DNA of 64,000 nucleotides from Sparassis latifolia (Eukaryota > Basidiomycota > Agaricomycetes > Polyporales > Sparassidaceae). This document shows, piece after piece, positions 1 to 13,211 of this stretch. Every line of letters starts with the position of its first letter. The first letter of the stretch is position 1. The DNA is taken from the NCBI GenBank assembly GCA_018466975.1, contig CM031561.1, forward strand, positions 434,001-498,000, read 5' to 3'. Both the position numbers and the translations under genes were made by a program. The notes below the pieces were generated by a model that saw only the letters and a program-made list of their open reading frames with translations, made no database searches and was not told the DNA's origin.

Positions 1-3000
1 TGTAACAGAGGGATATGCGCAGCCGAAAGTTGGGGAGGAAGACTGATCCACTTTCGCAGAGATAATTGCATTGCATCCTCGAGTAATTTTGTAAAGTCTT
101 GATTCCTGTCCAGAGCACCGGGGGATTTTAACAGCGAGACGAAGGCTTCAAACACCCGACGACGAGGAGTCGCAACGTCCGGTAACATGCTAATTTGACC
201 CTCTAGGGTATCGCGATTCTCCGCCCAATCTTTGATTCGCCAGGCGCTCTCGAGCATCAGTTCATGGTTATTTTCTCCTCTGGCAACTTCGTAGAGAGTA
301 TCCCATTGCTGCAGTTTTTCTGCAGCCAGCATCCAGTGATCTTCCCAGAGACAGAATTCTATCTCTGAGTATGGCAGATTACCGGTCCGTGTCTTGTTCT
401 GAGCAATTTCGTACATGTTTGCAGCTTGTTCCCACATACCACATTGTTCAAACGTGATCGCCACCTCCGTTTCTTTGAACAGTGCGTGACGGCGCCAAAG
501 TCCGTAGAATATATCGTCTTCAGCCAGCTCAGCGTAGATCTCGGCGAGAGAATCGTAGACAGTGTCTCGGACAACACTCTCGTCCTCCCGGACACGGGTA
601 AGAGATGACTCCAGGAATTCGGCAGCAACATGCCACGCCCCAAATGTCTTTGCAAGGTATTTCACCAGATGAGGAGGGAGAGTCATAGGAGGCGAGCATG
701 CGTGAATGCCAGTGAGGAGAGTCTGTATGACATTGGGCCGCAACTCCGACTGCTTGACATGGTACTCTTTGCTGAGCAACGTGATCATATGATGCGTTAA
801 GTCAACTTGTTCCCGTCTAGAAAGACAAGCCCAGGCTGCAGGAAAAACGGACACCCAGGTCTCGTGAGCCGCTTGAGGATCGAGAAATGCCAGGCGCTGC
901 ATAGGGCGAATCAAGGACGAAGCTCGACCCAACGTGAAAGGTGGAGTCAAGGTAGCAGCATCCAAAGATCCCTTCCGGTCAAGTATGATAGAGATGTCCG
1001 TATCAACAGTACCAAGGAGGAGATGCAATGCCAAGAATATCCAATTGTGGTCAGCCAGGGCCTCCCAACTTTGCACACCAATGACATAGGTTAATCGGTT
1101 GAAGAGCGAACGTGGAACACTCATGTCCAGGAGATCTATGAAGCGCTCCCGTATATTGACATCTGGTGCGCGGCAGCCAAGCAAAAAGGGTTGTTCCAGT
1201 CGAGTTGTGAGATCGCTGCGACGCAGACCGGAATCGGTGTAGATGTCGTATATGAGTTCCAGGTAAGCATTGAATAGAGCTTCTCCGCGCTCTCCGCGCA
1301 TTTCGAAGGCAGCCATCTTCTGTAACAAGCTGGCTTTTTCCTTCATCGTAGGGTATGGATCCCGTTTGTTCATCGCCCATTCACGTGCGATGTCCAACAT
1401 GAAAGCGCAAAGTCCTCCACTTTTGGACTTCTCGACAAGGAAAACCATTTGGTTCAGAAGGTGCTTCCTCTGATCGCCAAGGTAAACCACTGCATTGCGA
1501 CAGATGTGCAGTATGGCTTCGAGTAAGCGAACGTTCAAGTCGAACCCGTTCGTAGATGGTGCTGACGCAACGTGATCCTTCGTAAGCTTGTACAACAGCT
1601 TCATCAAGGGTCCGCTGAACGGTTCTATACGTTCAGGGGTGACTTGTACGACCGACTTCAGCATAAGAAGAACACCACGCAGTATCGACACAGCGTTACC
1701 CCTTAAATTCTCTGCATTTCGCAGATTGTCGCCTATCACCGTGTAAATGAAGCTGTGAAAGTCGGAAACGTCGGTCTGATGATCGTCTTCCTCCTTTGGT
1801 AAAGGGAAAATACGTATCAAATGGTCGAAAACAAGATGCAGTGAGTCCTGGAGACTGTGGTCCTCGCTTGTCATGCCCTTTCTGACCAATTTCGTGAGGA
1901 TCTCCGCATTTTCGCTATACCAAGTGTTGTCTTTTTCTGAGGAAACGACTTGCAGGACTTTGGCGGCGAAGATGGCTTGGTTCAGCGCTACTTCACCGTT
2001 CAGGTCATTCTACTCAGATGCCTTAATCACTAAGGGGTTACGCGAGTAACTCACTGGACTCACCTGTTCAAGGGCGCGGGAGAAATAGTGCAGTTTAACC
2101 GTGACATCACTCCAACCTGTCGGACCCACAACTAGTCGAAGCAAAGCAAGAGCTCGCGATACGACGTTGTTCCTCGCTTGCATATCCTGCGGCCCCGTGG
2201 CGAGGCGGACGAGATAGCTGACCATAGTCTCCCGAAACGCTAGGGGTGTAACCCATGCAGTTGCAGTTGTATCACCATCTCCTGCAGTATCTTCCATAGC
2301 TTTTGAAGAAGTCGCCTGGAGCTCCCAATCGAAAATCACTTGCAGGATGTCGATCGACAAGAGCCGTGAATCAAGCGTGGAAGTGTTCGACAAGCCGAGC
2401 TTGGTCAAGTAGTTGACAATATGGGGTATGAAAAGCGCGCGAACTGGATAGAACAGTGATGCTTGACGGACAATCAACTGGTATATAAGACCAATTTGAG
2501 AGGCTCCGCTTCCTTCCTCTGCCAAAAGTCGTCTCGTTGTCTTCGCCCATTGAGGATATCCAACTTCATTAGTCTGAGCACGAGGAAGGACTGAAGCTAG
2601 GATATCGAGGGCTTGACGAACAAGCGTCTTCCCTTCATTATGCGGTGGCCTCAACAAGCCTGTCCATACGCGCAGAAGAAACTTCTGGGGACCGTCAAAA
2701 GCCTCGAAGAAGCGAGCTGCAAGGAGGTACGCAGTCTGCTTTACGAGGGGATCTTCGCTAGTGATGTAATGCCATGCACACTTGATAATATCCTTCTTCA
2801 CCTCCTGAAGAAAGTCGGGGTACCGGTGAACCATGACTGTCGTCAGATGCAGCAACTCAATCTTGAATGTGTCATCGGCTCCAGAAAATGTGACATCATC
2901 GATCAATGGCTTCCAGATGCGACTGTGAATTCTCTGAACCATGTCATTATCCAACAGGCCTAACTTTGAAGGTGTTTGAACGGAATGAACCAACAGCGTG

Positions 3001-6000
3001 GGTGTCACAACGTATTGCAAAAGATGTGTCTTGTGAGACCATGGGACGGACTGGTCATCGAACCAAACGAAGAATCGCCACAGGACATTCCGGCGGAAGG
3101 TAAGGGAGCTGCTGAAAGCGACGTGGCTATAGAAAAATTGTGACATATGTATCATGTCCAATGCATGTTCGCGAGAGAACACAGCTATCATGTCGAACAG
3201 CAGATCGATCCGAGCGGTGCTGCGCAATGCTCTCTGGAAGATGGACAACATCAAGGTATATCTCTGATCGACATCTCCAAGATATTCGGTGGATTGATCC
3301 AACGGGGTTGGTTCTACTTTCCACAAAGCGAGGATGGCGTCCACGGCATGGCAATTCGTCACTAACCAATCAGGAACAAGATCGGCCAGATCGGAGCACA
3401 ACAATAATCCCGGCAAGATGAGGCTAGGGTTTCTGCTTTCGAAGCAACTGGCCACAATAGTGGACGTACGCAACGTCAACTCGCGTAGCAGGTTCGACGC
3501 CAGTTTAGCTTGTAAGATACTCCTCAGAGTGCGGACGTGTCTTGGTAATTGAAGATTGCGCATGAAGAAGTCGACGGCCTCTACAGGATAGCGATCGAGA
3601 TATTTTGCCAGTGGCTCAGAAAACGGGCTTTGCCCTGAGAAGTGCATGGCCGCCTCCGTTTGCACAATAGCATTGACGAGGTTCTCCAGAAAGACATTTG
3701 CGGCGGAAGGTAGGAGGTGGAATATGTTAGCCAAACGAACGAGCTTCGTGATGCCCTCATTCTCTAGTAATGGCTGTCGCGACGAAGCTTGCAGCATCTG
3801 AGGATCGGCAACGATACGGAAGTGATCGAGCAATTTGTAACCTATCTCCACCTTGAAGTAGTTGGTCAGGAGCTCAAGTAGACGTGCGAGCCCTTCCAAA
3901 CCGGGAATGGAGAGTCGCTTAGGATCCGCAAGATTCATCAAAATCGGTCGCAGTCCAGTTTGCAGCAGTTCTTTTGGCAACCTGCTTTGGTGTGTCAGAA
4001 CCATCCGAAGACCTTCGTGTGCGACGTCCTTTACTTCCGGTACAGGTGAGTAGAGGGATTTGAAGTAGACACTTGTAACTCTATAACATGCATATTAGCG
4101 GGTAAGGACGTTGATTCCTCACACTCACCTCTGCCGTGTTTGATGCTGTTTCGAGAAAAAATCAGTGAGAGGCATAGATGCTGTTAGCAACTTGATGCAC
4201 GCCACGCGGAGTTTGATAATTTCGAGGCTACCTTGCCGGGGGTTGCCTCGTCCAAGAAGAGCCATGTCATCCGCATCGGCCAATGCAAGGGTCTCATGGA
4301 GGAGTCGCAAGAGCTCGTCATTAAGCTCCGGGAGGGGAGGATCAAGACTTATGCAGTAGCGCACAGCCTCAATCATTCCGATTTGGATGGGAAATGGCAG
4401 AGCTCGTAACGGCTTAGTGTATATGGCCGTGAGCATTCGATCCCGATGAGGTAAAAGTAGTTCTGCTGGCGTCCTGCCACTAAGCTCCGCGAGCAAGTCA
4501 ATACATTGTTGAGCAGTTCTTCGCACGATGGCATTGGAAGTGGAGAGTTCTCCGAAAAATAGTGATGTCAGTGCGGCGAGCTTGTTCCGTCCAGGTGCTC
4601 CCTCTTCGCCCTCCAGTACTCGCAGGTCGTCACCTCCAACTCGCAAGACACGGATCAAGACATCGACAACTTCATCTACGTCGCGCGGAAGATCGTAAGG
4701 CATATCCTTCAAGACATGAAGCAGTGTCCTGATCAAATCAAGTTCGCGATCTTTTATCCATTTCATCCCCAAGTCGGGCATGTGGGTCATGATCCTGATA
4801 CCACCACAACCGGCACTTCGGTGCACCCACGAATCCTCGAGGCAAAGAGAGCTGAAGCGACTGGCAATGTGGTAGAGGGTGGGGATTACGTCCTGGGATG
4901 ATATCCCTTGAGAATTCGCCATGGCTACAAGGTCATGTATCAAAGTCGATACAAGTTGTTGCGCCTTCAATGCTTCGTCAGGATTTTCTCGTGCAAGGCC
5001 ATGAGGCAATGCATTGAGGTAACAGGCAAGAAGAAGACTCGGGTACCTTCGTTCTTTCGGTGTAGTCGTGCGGATGTCCGCGTTAAAAACGAAGTGCGAC
5101 AATTCCCGAATGTTATTCTCTGCTTTGTCTTGTAGCTCGGGGAGGTGAATGGCATCAAACAGCCCTTCGAGACATCGTATGAAGACGGTTTCTTTGTCAC
5201 GACCTCGGATGCCCTGGAATCGAGTTAGATGTAACGTTTCAGGACTGTAATAAGGATTGAATACCTCGTGAAGTAGCAGCGTCAAACAGGCTTCCACATA
5301 GCCGTATGCATGATTACGATACGGCGACAACGTGTTCCCAGGCGTTAGAGCGGAAACAGCCAAGACCGACATGGGACCTAGCTCGATGCTTCCTGCCATT
5401 CCTCCGAATGAGAAACGAGCCCTCGTCGGGTCAGAAAAATGGTGCCATTGCAATGCAGGCTCCTTGTCCAGAAGTCGTCGGTTTCGACCTCCCAATTTTC
5501 CCAAGATACGAATGGTAGTGTGTGCGTGATGATGATTGGCAGGAACGGGTTTCAGATGGCTGTGGAGGGCTTCCATCAACTCTCTGAGAACGGCGTTGAG
5601 GGTCGGATCAAGGAAATCGGGCGTGAGGTTGTCAATGCACAGCTCCAATGTGCGGAGGCCCTGCGAAACTAACTCCGGATTCCCTCGTAGAGCTAAGACC
5701 AGCGGCTGCATCAAGTAATTGAGGTAAGGCAATAAATGAGTCAACCGGAGAGGAACAGTAAGACACAATTCCACGACTAGATCCCGGCTAGCTCCGTGGG
5801 AGGCGAGCAACTGACGATGAAGACATTGCAGCATTTCAGGAAGAAGCGGCAAAACTTCCTTGTAGAGCAACTCAAATCTTCCACCGCCACCTCCTATAGC
5901 GCGAAAGAGTCCCCTCAAGAGATGGAAATAATTGACCGGGTTGGTCGCCTTTGCTGCTAAGGGGAAGCAGTCCATGATGAGCTTCCCAAGGTGAGAAGCG

Positions 6001-8160
6001 AGGATGGGTTCATTCAACGACGGGAACAAGGTCACCGCACCAAACGCCATCTTGAACATCTTGATAGCAATCGCGGCAGTGTGAGCGTCATATTCTCCTA
6101 GCAGGGGAAGTCGGTCGAGAAGAAACTTCAGAACGATGGCGACTAGAGTCGGGGAAAGAACTTCTCGAGTGAAGAGGACTTGAGCAAGGTGCATCAGCAT
6201 AGGACGCTTCTTCACACTCTCGAAGAAAAACTCTATCTTCTGCGTCCACACTTCCTGTAAAACGTGCAAATTAGCCTCTACCAGGACTGCTCCCAGCCAT
6301 TCCTGTATTTCATTTGCATCGCGCAGGGGTTCCCCGTCGTAGAACGCGAGACACCGTATGCTGCCAACGAAAAGGCGAGATACAATTTCACCATCCGGCA
6401 CGGGAGCGTCGCACTTTTTAAGCCCGGTGAATGTGTGTCGAAGCATATGCAGCATGGTACGGAAGACGACTCGATACTCTGCCGGACGTCTATCATCAGT
6501 GCAATTCCCCGGTGTTGCGTACATGCCAGACATACCGTGGATGACATCCTCTGGTTTCTCAATAGCATAGATCGCTGCCGATACTGGCCTCGCTTTCTCG
6601 ATGAAGGTAAAATCGACGAGATCACTTTCTCCCTTCTTGGCCTTCTCTATCTTATCGGTCAATTCGACCCGGACGTCCGCTAAAGACTCAATTTTGTCGA
6701 CGCTTGCCTCCAATAGGGTAGTTAGTATGCGTCCAGCTCCTTGACGCGAGTCCTTGGTGACGATTACTTCGACGAGATTGAAGATCATCTTGGCCGACAG
6801 AATATGAAGGTGGTTCGTCAGAAATGGGTCTTGCAGATGACGTATATAGACTGTGCAAATGCGCGTCAGCTGCGCCGGAGTTAAATCGCCCCGTAGGTGA
6901 TGAAGAAGATCGGCGAAACAAGCGAAGGCAGTGGATCTGTGTATTGAATAGCGAACATCAATAACAGCCAAAGATGTCCGGGTAAACGACTTGCCTGATA
7001 GTTTCTCTACTACCCACTCCGGTGCCCAGGAGTACACGTTCATCGAACAGCTTGTCTATTTGAGAGACCAATGCTCTCCGAGACGGCGTAAGCATCAGAT
7101 GTCTGAATACCACCATCAAGTCCTAGTTGCACAACACGTTGAGAATTTCGATTGATCCACGCATGTACAATTACTGACCTTGCGTGCAGTGAGAGCCATT
7201 GCTGGGCAATCTTGCAGTACGCGTAACGCAGCCAGGATGAGAATTTCTCCTTCAGACATTTCCCCTTCAGACTGATACTGTTCTCCAAGGGCACGCAACA
7301 CGTATGCTGAATATGAAATAACTTTGATTTCTGCGCTGATGTAATCCGTGTATGTGACTGAATTCTTGATTGTTGGCGCCATCCCCGTCCAGAAATTACC
7401 CATCGCTTCGAAATCTTCCCTCGCCCTTTTCTGAGCAGAAGATTCGATAGCAACAAAGTTGAAGCACATAGGTAATGTTGCCTGCAATTTAGGAAGCACC
7501 AATGGGCGATGAACTTGCAAGAACGTCACTATTACCATAGCAATCTCTGCAAGGACTTTGAAACTGCGCGTCGCAGGAAGGACTAAATTGGAGTCCATGA
7601 GTGGGGAGTCTTCGGATAGCGTTTCGTCGACAAGGCCCTTCATATTCTGTAAGATTTCTTGGAAAATGGCTAGAAACTCGGAAAGCAATTCTTCATTCAG
7701 CGCTCTGAATGACCGCACCAAGTCCATTATAGTCTTGCAACAAGTGATGCCATTTTCTTCATTGTCGTGACGCAGGATGTACAACATTCCCTGGAAGATG
7801 AGAAGTGCCTGCGGACGAATCACTTCAGTGGAAGGAATACGGTGGAGAGTGTCGAGTAGACAACGACGGAATTGGTATTCCAGGGCATCTTTCTGAAACG
7901 ACGCTTCTCCTGTCTTGAGGAGTTGCAGGAGCACAGGGATCATGTGAGGGAGAACACGAGAGGATTCAGCATCTCTGACGGTATCGATCATCTCGCGCAG
8001 TTCGCATGCGACAGTGAGCTTTGTCTTCAGATCTAGACATACACTGTAAGTGAATAGCTCCGAGATATAGTAGTCGTTCCTTACCTATTGAAGGGTCAGC
8101 GACCCGCGCAGCACGCATGTCCAAGTCTGCAGCCGTGGTGAGCGGCGGTGTGCTTTCCAT
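1..8160 (-). CDS. TRA1: Tra1/TRRAP homologue, SAGA/NuA4 scaffold (3' end outside window)
   Basis: Encodes roughly the first 2,630 residues of Tra1, the giant PIKK-family pseudokinase that docks SAGA and NuA4 acetyltransferases to activators in the nucleus. Exons read 8160-8085, 8032-7179, 7122-6995, 6936-4129, 4080-2064 and 2009 to beyond base 1; introns are 49-58 bp. Recognition rests on long collinear HEAT-repeat similarity, with hallmark stretches such as SQGLRTLELCIDNLTP, RILGKLGGRNR and LPKELLQTGLRPILMNL. The window ends as the FAT domain begins; the rest of FAT, the pseudo-PI3K domain and FATC (about 1,100 residues in known Tra1) lie to the left. The start ATG at 8160 follows a GC-rich upstream region and gives a short Thr-rich leader before the first HEAT repeat. 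The intron at 6937-6994 is GC-AG. No internal stops remain after splicing, so the gene looks functional. Confidence 0.95.
6937..6994 (-). other. GC-AG intron of TRA1
   Basis: The 58-bp intron starts GCAAGT after exon end CAG and finishes CACAG. Splicing there joins ...SRETIR to STAFACFADLLHHLR in frame, as expected for the Tra1 HEAT region. The competing unspliced frame through the intron gives unrelated residues and no link to the upstream exon. Confidence 0.85.
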
Positions 8161-9104
8161 AGCAGGATACTATGACATGTAATTGGTTGGCAGCAAGGGA
8201 TTTAATTCGAGCAGGACAAGACGTGCCGGTGTGGCGCCAACTACTTCGAAGGCCACCCCGCGGCCGCGCCCGCGCGCTGTTTGGACATCACGTGACCTTC
8301 GTGTTTGAACTCCGTGTCGCACAAGGTCGCACAGGCAGAACGCGAACTTGAAGATGCGGCTCATTCTGTCTGTACTTAGTTGGAACTGAGTGTAAATGTT
8401 CTGTCCTGGACAAAAGGGAAAATATCCATTCAGACAAACAGATAAATCATCCGGACACAAAACGAAATCCGCCGGCGTATGAGCTCGCTGATCGTGTTCT
8501 CGGATCTGCTCGAGATTGATCTGGCGCTGCGACGTAGGTAGCCTACCCTAGGTCGGTGTCTCAGCGTACAGCTTTTGACAGGCGTAGGCTACGGTTATCA
8601 GAGTTCCCCCTTGACCCCGTCAAGCTTTCCCCCCGTCGTCCTCGAGCAGGTCTCGCTTGTTTGCCGCTGCTGCAAAACATTGGTCGGCAGCGGGACTACG
8701 CCCGCCGTTCGTTCTCTACACTCCGACTCGTCAGGCAGGTCCTGATCCATGGTGACTTCCTGCGTCGCATGTCTGCTATTAGCTCGCTCGCAAAGCATTC
8801 GATTCGAGGCCCGGGGAATCCGTGGGTGGAACAATACTTGGCCCATCCTGATTAGTGAGTCCCATCACCACAATCCTGGGTGCGATCCTGTTTGACCATC
8901 TACGTGAAATCCAGTCGTGTGATCTCCGCGTTCTTCTTAGGCTGGGTGTTTTTTGAAAGTGCACGCCGTATCCTGCTTTCCACCTTTGTCTTTCAGTTTC
9001 TTCGGTGGTGCGGAGAACATCTTCGCCTATACAACTTGCGGAGAGGCTTCAGGCAAACGCCCCCGGACCTTGAAGCTTCTGCGCCCCAGAGATCACCAGT
9101 ATAC
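8161..9104. promoter_or_regulatory. divergent promoter region between TRA1 and the membrane-protein gene
   Basis: No convincing coding potential was seen in this 944-bp gap. It contains a GC-rich stretch near 8260-8280 and a TCACGTGA palindrome at 8288-8295. It must hold the TRA1 promoter and 5' UTR and those of the plus-strand gene that follows. An open frame upstream of 9105 could lengthen that gene but shows no recognisable features. Confidence 0.55.
8288..8295. promoter_or_regulatory. TCACGTGA palindrome (E-box/Cbf1-like)
   Basis: Exact TCACGTGA, 128 bp upstream of the TRA1 ATG. CACGTG cores are bound by bHLH factors such as Cbf1 in fungi; use in this organism is inferred. Confidence 0.4.
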
Positions 9105-11262
9105 ATGGATAGGAACAATGTACATGCCACTCTACGTCATCTCGACGAAGACGTATATGTCTTCATTCTAAATACTTGCTTCGCCTTCTCGAGCGTTGCC
9201 CAATTCGCCTCTTTGATCAAATTTGGACCTCACAATGGTGATGTTGGTTGCAGTAAGCCACAATTCCATTTACGTGATGCTATTGATCATACGGCGATGA
9301 CGCAGCGTTCGTCATTGCATGGGGAAGTATGGCGTCCCAGACAGCGCGCCTCGTAGGCCTGCTCATGCTTGGTCTCGAATTGAAAAGGCTTCGTATCAAG
9401 CCTTGGGAAGTATACGCACTTTGGATTGGCCTCGTAGTCGCTCTCGGTGTGTTGTGCCCAGGAAATTTCCTGCTTCTGGCTCACGAGCTTGTTCGTTTCT
9501 AGGCATTGCATTTGCAATGAATGCAACGAGCACTGGGAATACAAGGTACGCACACTGCACAATACCAATGCCCCGCAGTTGAAGACGAGCGATTTTTCAG
9601 CATAGTGCCTGGGCTGAATTTCTCCATCTGTTATAGGCAGCTGTTGGTAAGCTCTGCTTCAAGCAACACAGTCAGGCTAACTATCAGAATCCAGCTATTT
9701 GCCAACATGCCTTGCATCTTCGCTTACAATGATATCCCTGGAGGTCTATGTCTGCATCCGGCTCATTTGTTTCAAATTCTCAGTTACACGGCCTCGTTAC
9801 CTCTTGTGGGCCGTTATTACAGATATCGGTATTCTGCGGATCGCCAGTCTATTGGTACTTGACCTCCTCACAGTGGTACCCGCTACTGTATTCTCGAATC
9901 CCTTGGCGGAGTTCATCCCCTTCAGCGCTGGCGCTTTACTTGTCATAGGTTGAGTTCTTCCTCTCTGTGCTCACGTTGTGCTCATGGTATTGGCATTGAT
10001 CTTAGTGCTATTCGGTCGTGCTGAGCGAACCCAAGATCTCAGCAAGACAGCATTTCTTCATACCGCCGCCTTTGAATCGCATTTACCTCAGTCTGCGCGC
10101 AAAGACTACGAGGGTTCAGACGAGGCCGGAAATCAAGATGGGCGAGGGCATACAATACTCCCAATCTCCGCAGCATCTAATGCTCCAGATGTTCCAAGTG
10201 GAATGGATGATATCTTGCACATTACAGGTGCTCCTCGTAAGATCTTGCCATCTCAAACCGAAGCTGCGGAGCAATTCGAAAAAGAGCTTGTGCCATCGGG
10301 ACTCGTTATGCGACGTCCGCGAGAACGCCCTCGTGTGTTTGTGGTAATACATGAGGAATCTCCAGAAAATGCACCGCCTAACTCGTCACAAAATCGCGGG
10401 TCCATTCTTGGTTCAGACATTATCAGGCGAACCTCTCTTAGAGACATGAATACCACCCTGCTCTCCCCGGAGTCACTTGTACGGTCGTCGTATAAATCCC
10501 CTTCTACTGCCAATTCCCTCCTCAGTCCAGATATCGTTCCGTGGACCCCGCGTAAGAGACGCAGGGATTCGCTGTGGTCTCCTGATTCCGGACAGTCATC
10601 ACACGGCCTTACCTCTCCGGATGATGCTGTAGAGCGTTCAGTTCTGCGCGACTCCACTGTGTCTCAGACTACATATTATCGCCGTTCCCGCGCTTCTCTT
10701 TCGAGTGACATGGACAACGCAGGATCGGATCGGCGTGGAAGCTACAGCACGATTTCGTCAACTCGTGTTGATCTAGTCCGAGGGCATTCTAGGCGAATAC
10801 CACCCCGTTATTCCCTCGCTTCTCGCACAGCATCTGGAGAGGAACTTCCTACAGTGATGGAAGGACTGTCTCACGGAGATTCTTCCCGGCAAGCTTCTAC
10901 TCGAAGAAGCAGAAGAAGGACATTCGGTCAGCCGTCGCCGAGGAAAAGCAGAGCCTCAGCCCACTCACCTATGCCTCAACTACCACCGCTGCCCCAGTTC
11001 CCGGTTTTGCAGGATCAATCTTTCGCTGTTCCACCACCTCTGGAGAATAACGTGACAGACATTGGCGATGAACTTTCACCACGCGAGCTCCCAACTGAGG
11101 TACGTATGATGATTCAGTCATGCCCTGGATTCACCTCATGACTCCTTCTTGGCTCGAATACAGACGAGGTTTGACAGGTCAACCTTCTTACAACCTCAAG
11201 GGATCGCCGCTGGACATTCCGCACTCTCTGTTGCGGCGGCCGATGTCCATGCATCTCAATGA
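9105..11262 (+). CDS. multi-pass membrane protein with Ser/Arg-rich cytoplasmic tail, unknown function
   Basis: Proposed exons are 9105-9252, 9306-9446, 9503-9545, an uncertain short exon near 9601-9646, 9688-9948, 10006-11099 and 11164-11262. The N-terminal third has several hydrophobic helices (for example around WIGLVVALGIAFAMN and LRIASLLVLDLLTVVP); the rest is a long hydrophilic tail rich in Ser, Arg and Pro with many SP/TP sites (LSPESL, LLSPDI, LWSPDSG), suggesting a phosphorylated cytoplasmic domain. This layout recurs in agaricomycete proteins of unknown role; I do not recognise a named family. The last intron (11100-11163) has a strong GTACGT donor and replaces the stop at 11139-11141 with a tail ending ADVHASQ. 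The exon between 9546 and 9688 does not fit frame cleanly, so that part is provisional. Confidence 0.6.
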
Positions 11263-11750
11263 TCTCATTAGCGCCGCAAGGCGTGGGCAGCCTCGTACCA
11301 CCTCGCTTCCTCTGAATCCAACTACATGTACAATCTCATATGTACTTACATGGCACTGAGGCCTGAGGCCTGAGGCCTGAGGGCCGTCGAGTAATGACAT
11401 CAGAGGGTTCATATATACTTGGCTTGTTAAGTACCATGCTTCAAGGACCACAAATTTGTATCGATCCGCCGGCTATACTTTGTCTCCGCGTCAATTCTAA
11501 TAGATTTGTTCGAGCTTGCACTGAAGTACTGAACTCTATACGACACTCCATGTCGAGTTGACTTCAGTGCGATATCGCCAGCACCGCCCAAGCACCGCCC
11601 GGTTTGCCACGCGTGTGCTCATATCTGCGGCCACAGTCCCTTGGGCATTTCAGCATCTAATCACCAACACGCGGAATATCTCTGCGCTGGCGCTTTACTG
11701 CTAGCCCTCCATCCGAAGAGAGCCACCTCATCAGCGACGTCTGGCACGCT
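11263..11750. promoter_or_regulatory. intergenic region upstream of the verprolin gene
   Basis: No gene seen. A short tandem repeat of a CTGAGGC unit, about 3.8 copies, lies at 11356-11382. The rest should be the 3' UTR of the upstream gene and the promoter of the next, both on the plus strand. Confidence 0.5.
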
Positions 11751-13211
11751 ATGGCCTCCAGCGAATTACTGAAGCAAATTCAGGCAGGGAAAAGGCTGAA
11801 GAAGATCGAAACGAATGACCGCAGTGCGCCTGCCGTTGAAGCACCAAAGGGAGGCATAGGAGGAGGGAGATCAGGAGGTGCTGGAGCACCAGCAATTCCG
11901 CTGGCGTCCTCGGCGTCGTCTGGACCTCCGCAACTAGGTGGCTTATTCGCCGGAGGCATCCCCAAGCTGAAGCCTGCTGGTCAGAACCATTTAGGTGTGT
12001 GGTGCCCCATCGGTATCGAGTTTTCGTAGCTTCATCGCGCTTTCAGGAAAACCTCCCGCGCTAGGTAAACCACCCTCAATACCGAAACGAAATGGTGTCT
12101 CTTCAGCACCCGCGGCACCTCCCCCTCCTCCGAATAGGCCTGTTTCTGGCCGACCGCGTGCCCCATCTCCTCCAGCTGCAGCGACTCCTCTGAGCCGTCC
12201 TGCACCAACACCCCCTTCCAGGACAGTGCCCGTCCCTGTTGCCAGCGCCCCTACACCGCCTCGCAGAGCACCTCCTCCCGTTGTGAGGAACAGTGCGTCG
12301 CCTGCCGTTCCTCCACCAATTCCCCGTCGTGGTACTTCTCCCCCGGCGGTAACGCGTGGCGTCGCACACAGTAAATCGTTCCATTCTCCCCCAGTTCTTC
12401 CGCATCGGAAACTACCACACCCTCCCGCCGCAGGAGGTAGAGCTCCTCCGCCACCTCCTCCGAGGCCGTCTAGTCTGCATCCACATAATGGGAGCGCACA
12501 CGCGAAGCCTGCGCGCGCAGTTCCTCCTCCGCCTCCAACGAGGCGAGGTAGCAGCAATGGCTTAGCTCCTCCTCCACCTCCTATACGCCTTCGTGTTCAT
12601 TCCAATGCAGAGGTACCTACCAAAACTCCTTCACCTCCAAACCCTCCTTCGCCCCCAGCGAGGCGAGGTAGTAGCAATGGCTTAGCCCCTCCTCCACCTC
12701 CTATACGCCTTCGTGTTCATTCCAATGCAGAGGTACCTACCAAAACTCCTTCACCTCCACCCCTTCCGCCTCCAGGGCCTCCTCCACGCAACACACAAGC
12801 TCCGCCAGCTCCAGGCCCTCCTCCATTACGGAGCACTCTTGCACCACCAATAGCGCCTCCGCCGCCTCCTGGACCCTCTCCAGTAAGCTCCCGAATGCAC
12901 TCTGGTTCCAGCGTTCACCCGCATGGAGGTGTACCTATGTTCGGCGCTGCTGCTGGCAGTGTGCTCTCAGGCGTCCCCTCCAATGTCAATGGGACGATCT
13001 CCGTTCGCCGTAAGAGTGAGCTGAACATAAGACTGATTATGGGCGGTCCAACTAACTTTGTCTTTCACCAGTACCTACGCCTCCTCCAAACGCGGGCCCA
13101 CACACTTTTCCTGTGACAAGTTTTCCGCCACCTCGACCGTTCAATCCTAGTGTGAAACGATACGGGGGAGGCCGGGAGAAAGGAAGTGACTTTGACCTTG
13201 GAACGTTGTAG
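11751..13211 (+). CDS. VRP1: verprolin/WIP-family actin regulator
   Basis: Predicted 448-aa protein from exons 11751-11994, 12047-13009 and 13072-13211. Residues 1-25 form a WH2 actin-binding motif (LLKQIQAGKRLKKIET, with the LKKIET core). The middle is almost wholly poly-proline SH3/profilin-type ligand (runs of PPPPP), and the C-terminus carries short Pro/Phe motifs (TSFPPPRPFNPS) like those through which WIP/verprolin binds the WASP WH1 domain. This architecture predicts a WASP partner that promotes Arp2/3-driven actin patches and endocytosis at the cell cortex. A 120-bp segment is tandemly duplicated within exon 2. The large frame on the opposite strand is a low-complexity shadow. Confidence 0.85.
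12541..12760 (+). repeat. 120-bp direct repeat inside the verprolin gene
   Basis: About 98 bp from 12541 recurs nearly perfectly from 12661 (period 120 bp), duplicating the peptide RRGSSNGLAPPPPPIRLRVH and the residues after it. The near-identity points to a recent in-frame duplication. Confidence 0.9.

Noticed and set aside
4125..7043. Continuous minus-strand frame starting MNVYSWAPEW as a separate Tra1 start
   Set aside because: Its first about 35 codons run through the GC-AG intron; splicing gives the conserved upstream junction instead.
8880..9104. N-terminal extension of the membrane-protein gene in the same frame
   Set aside because: Possible, but the extra residues show no clear structure; the ATG at 9105 is enough.
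11991..12557. 188-codon minus-strand Gly-rich frame
   Set aside because: Antisense of the poly-proline verprolin exon.
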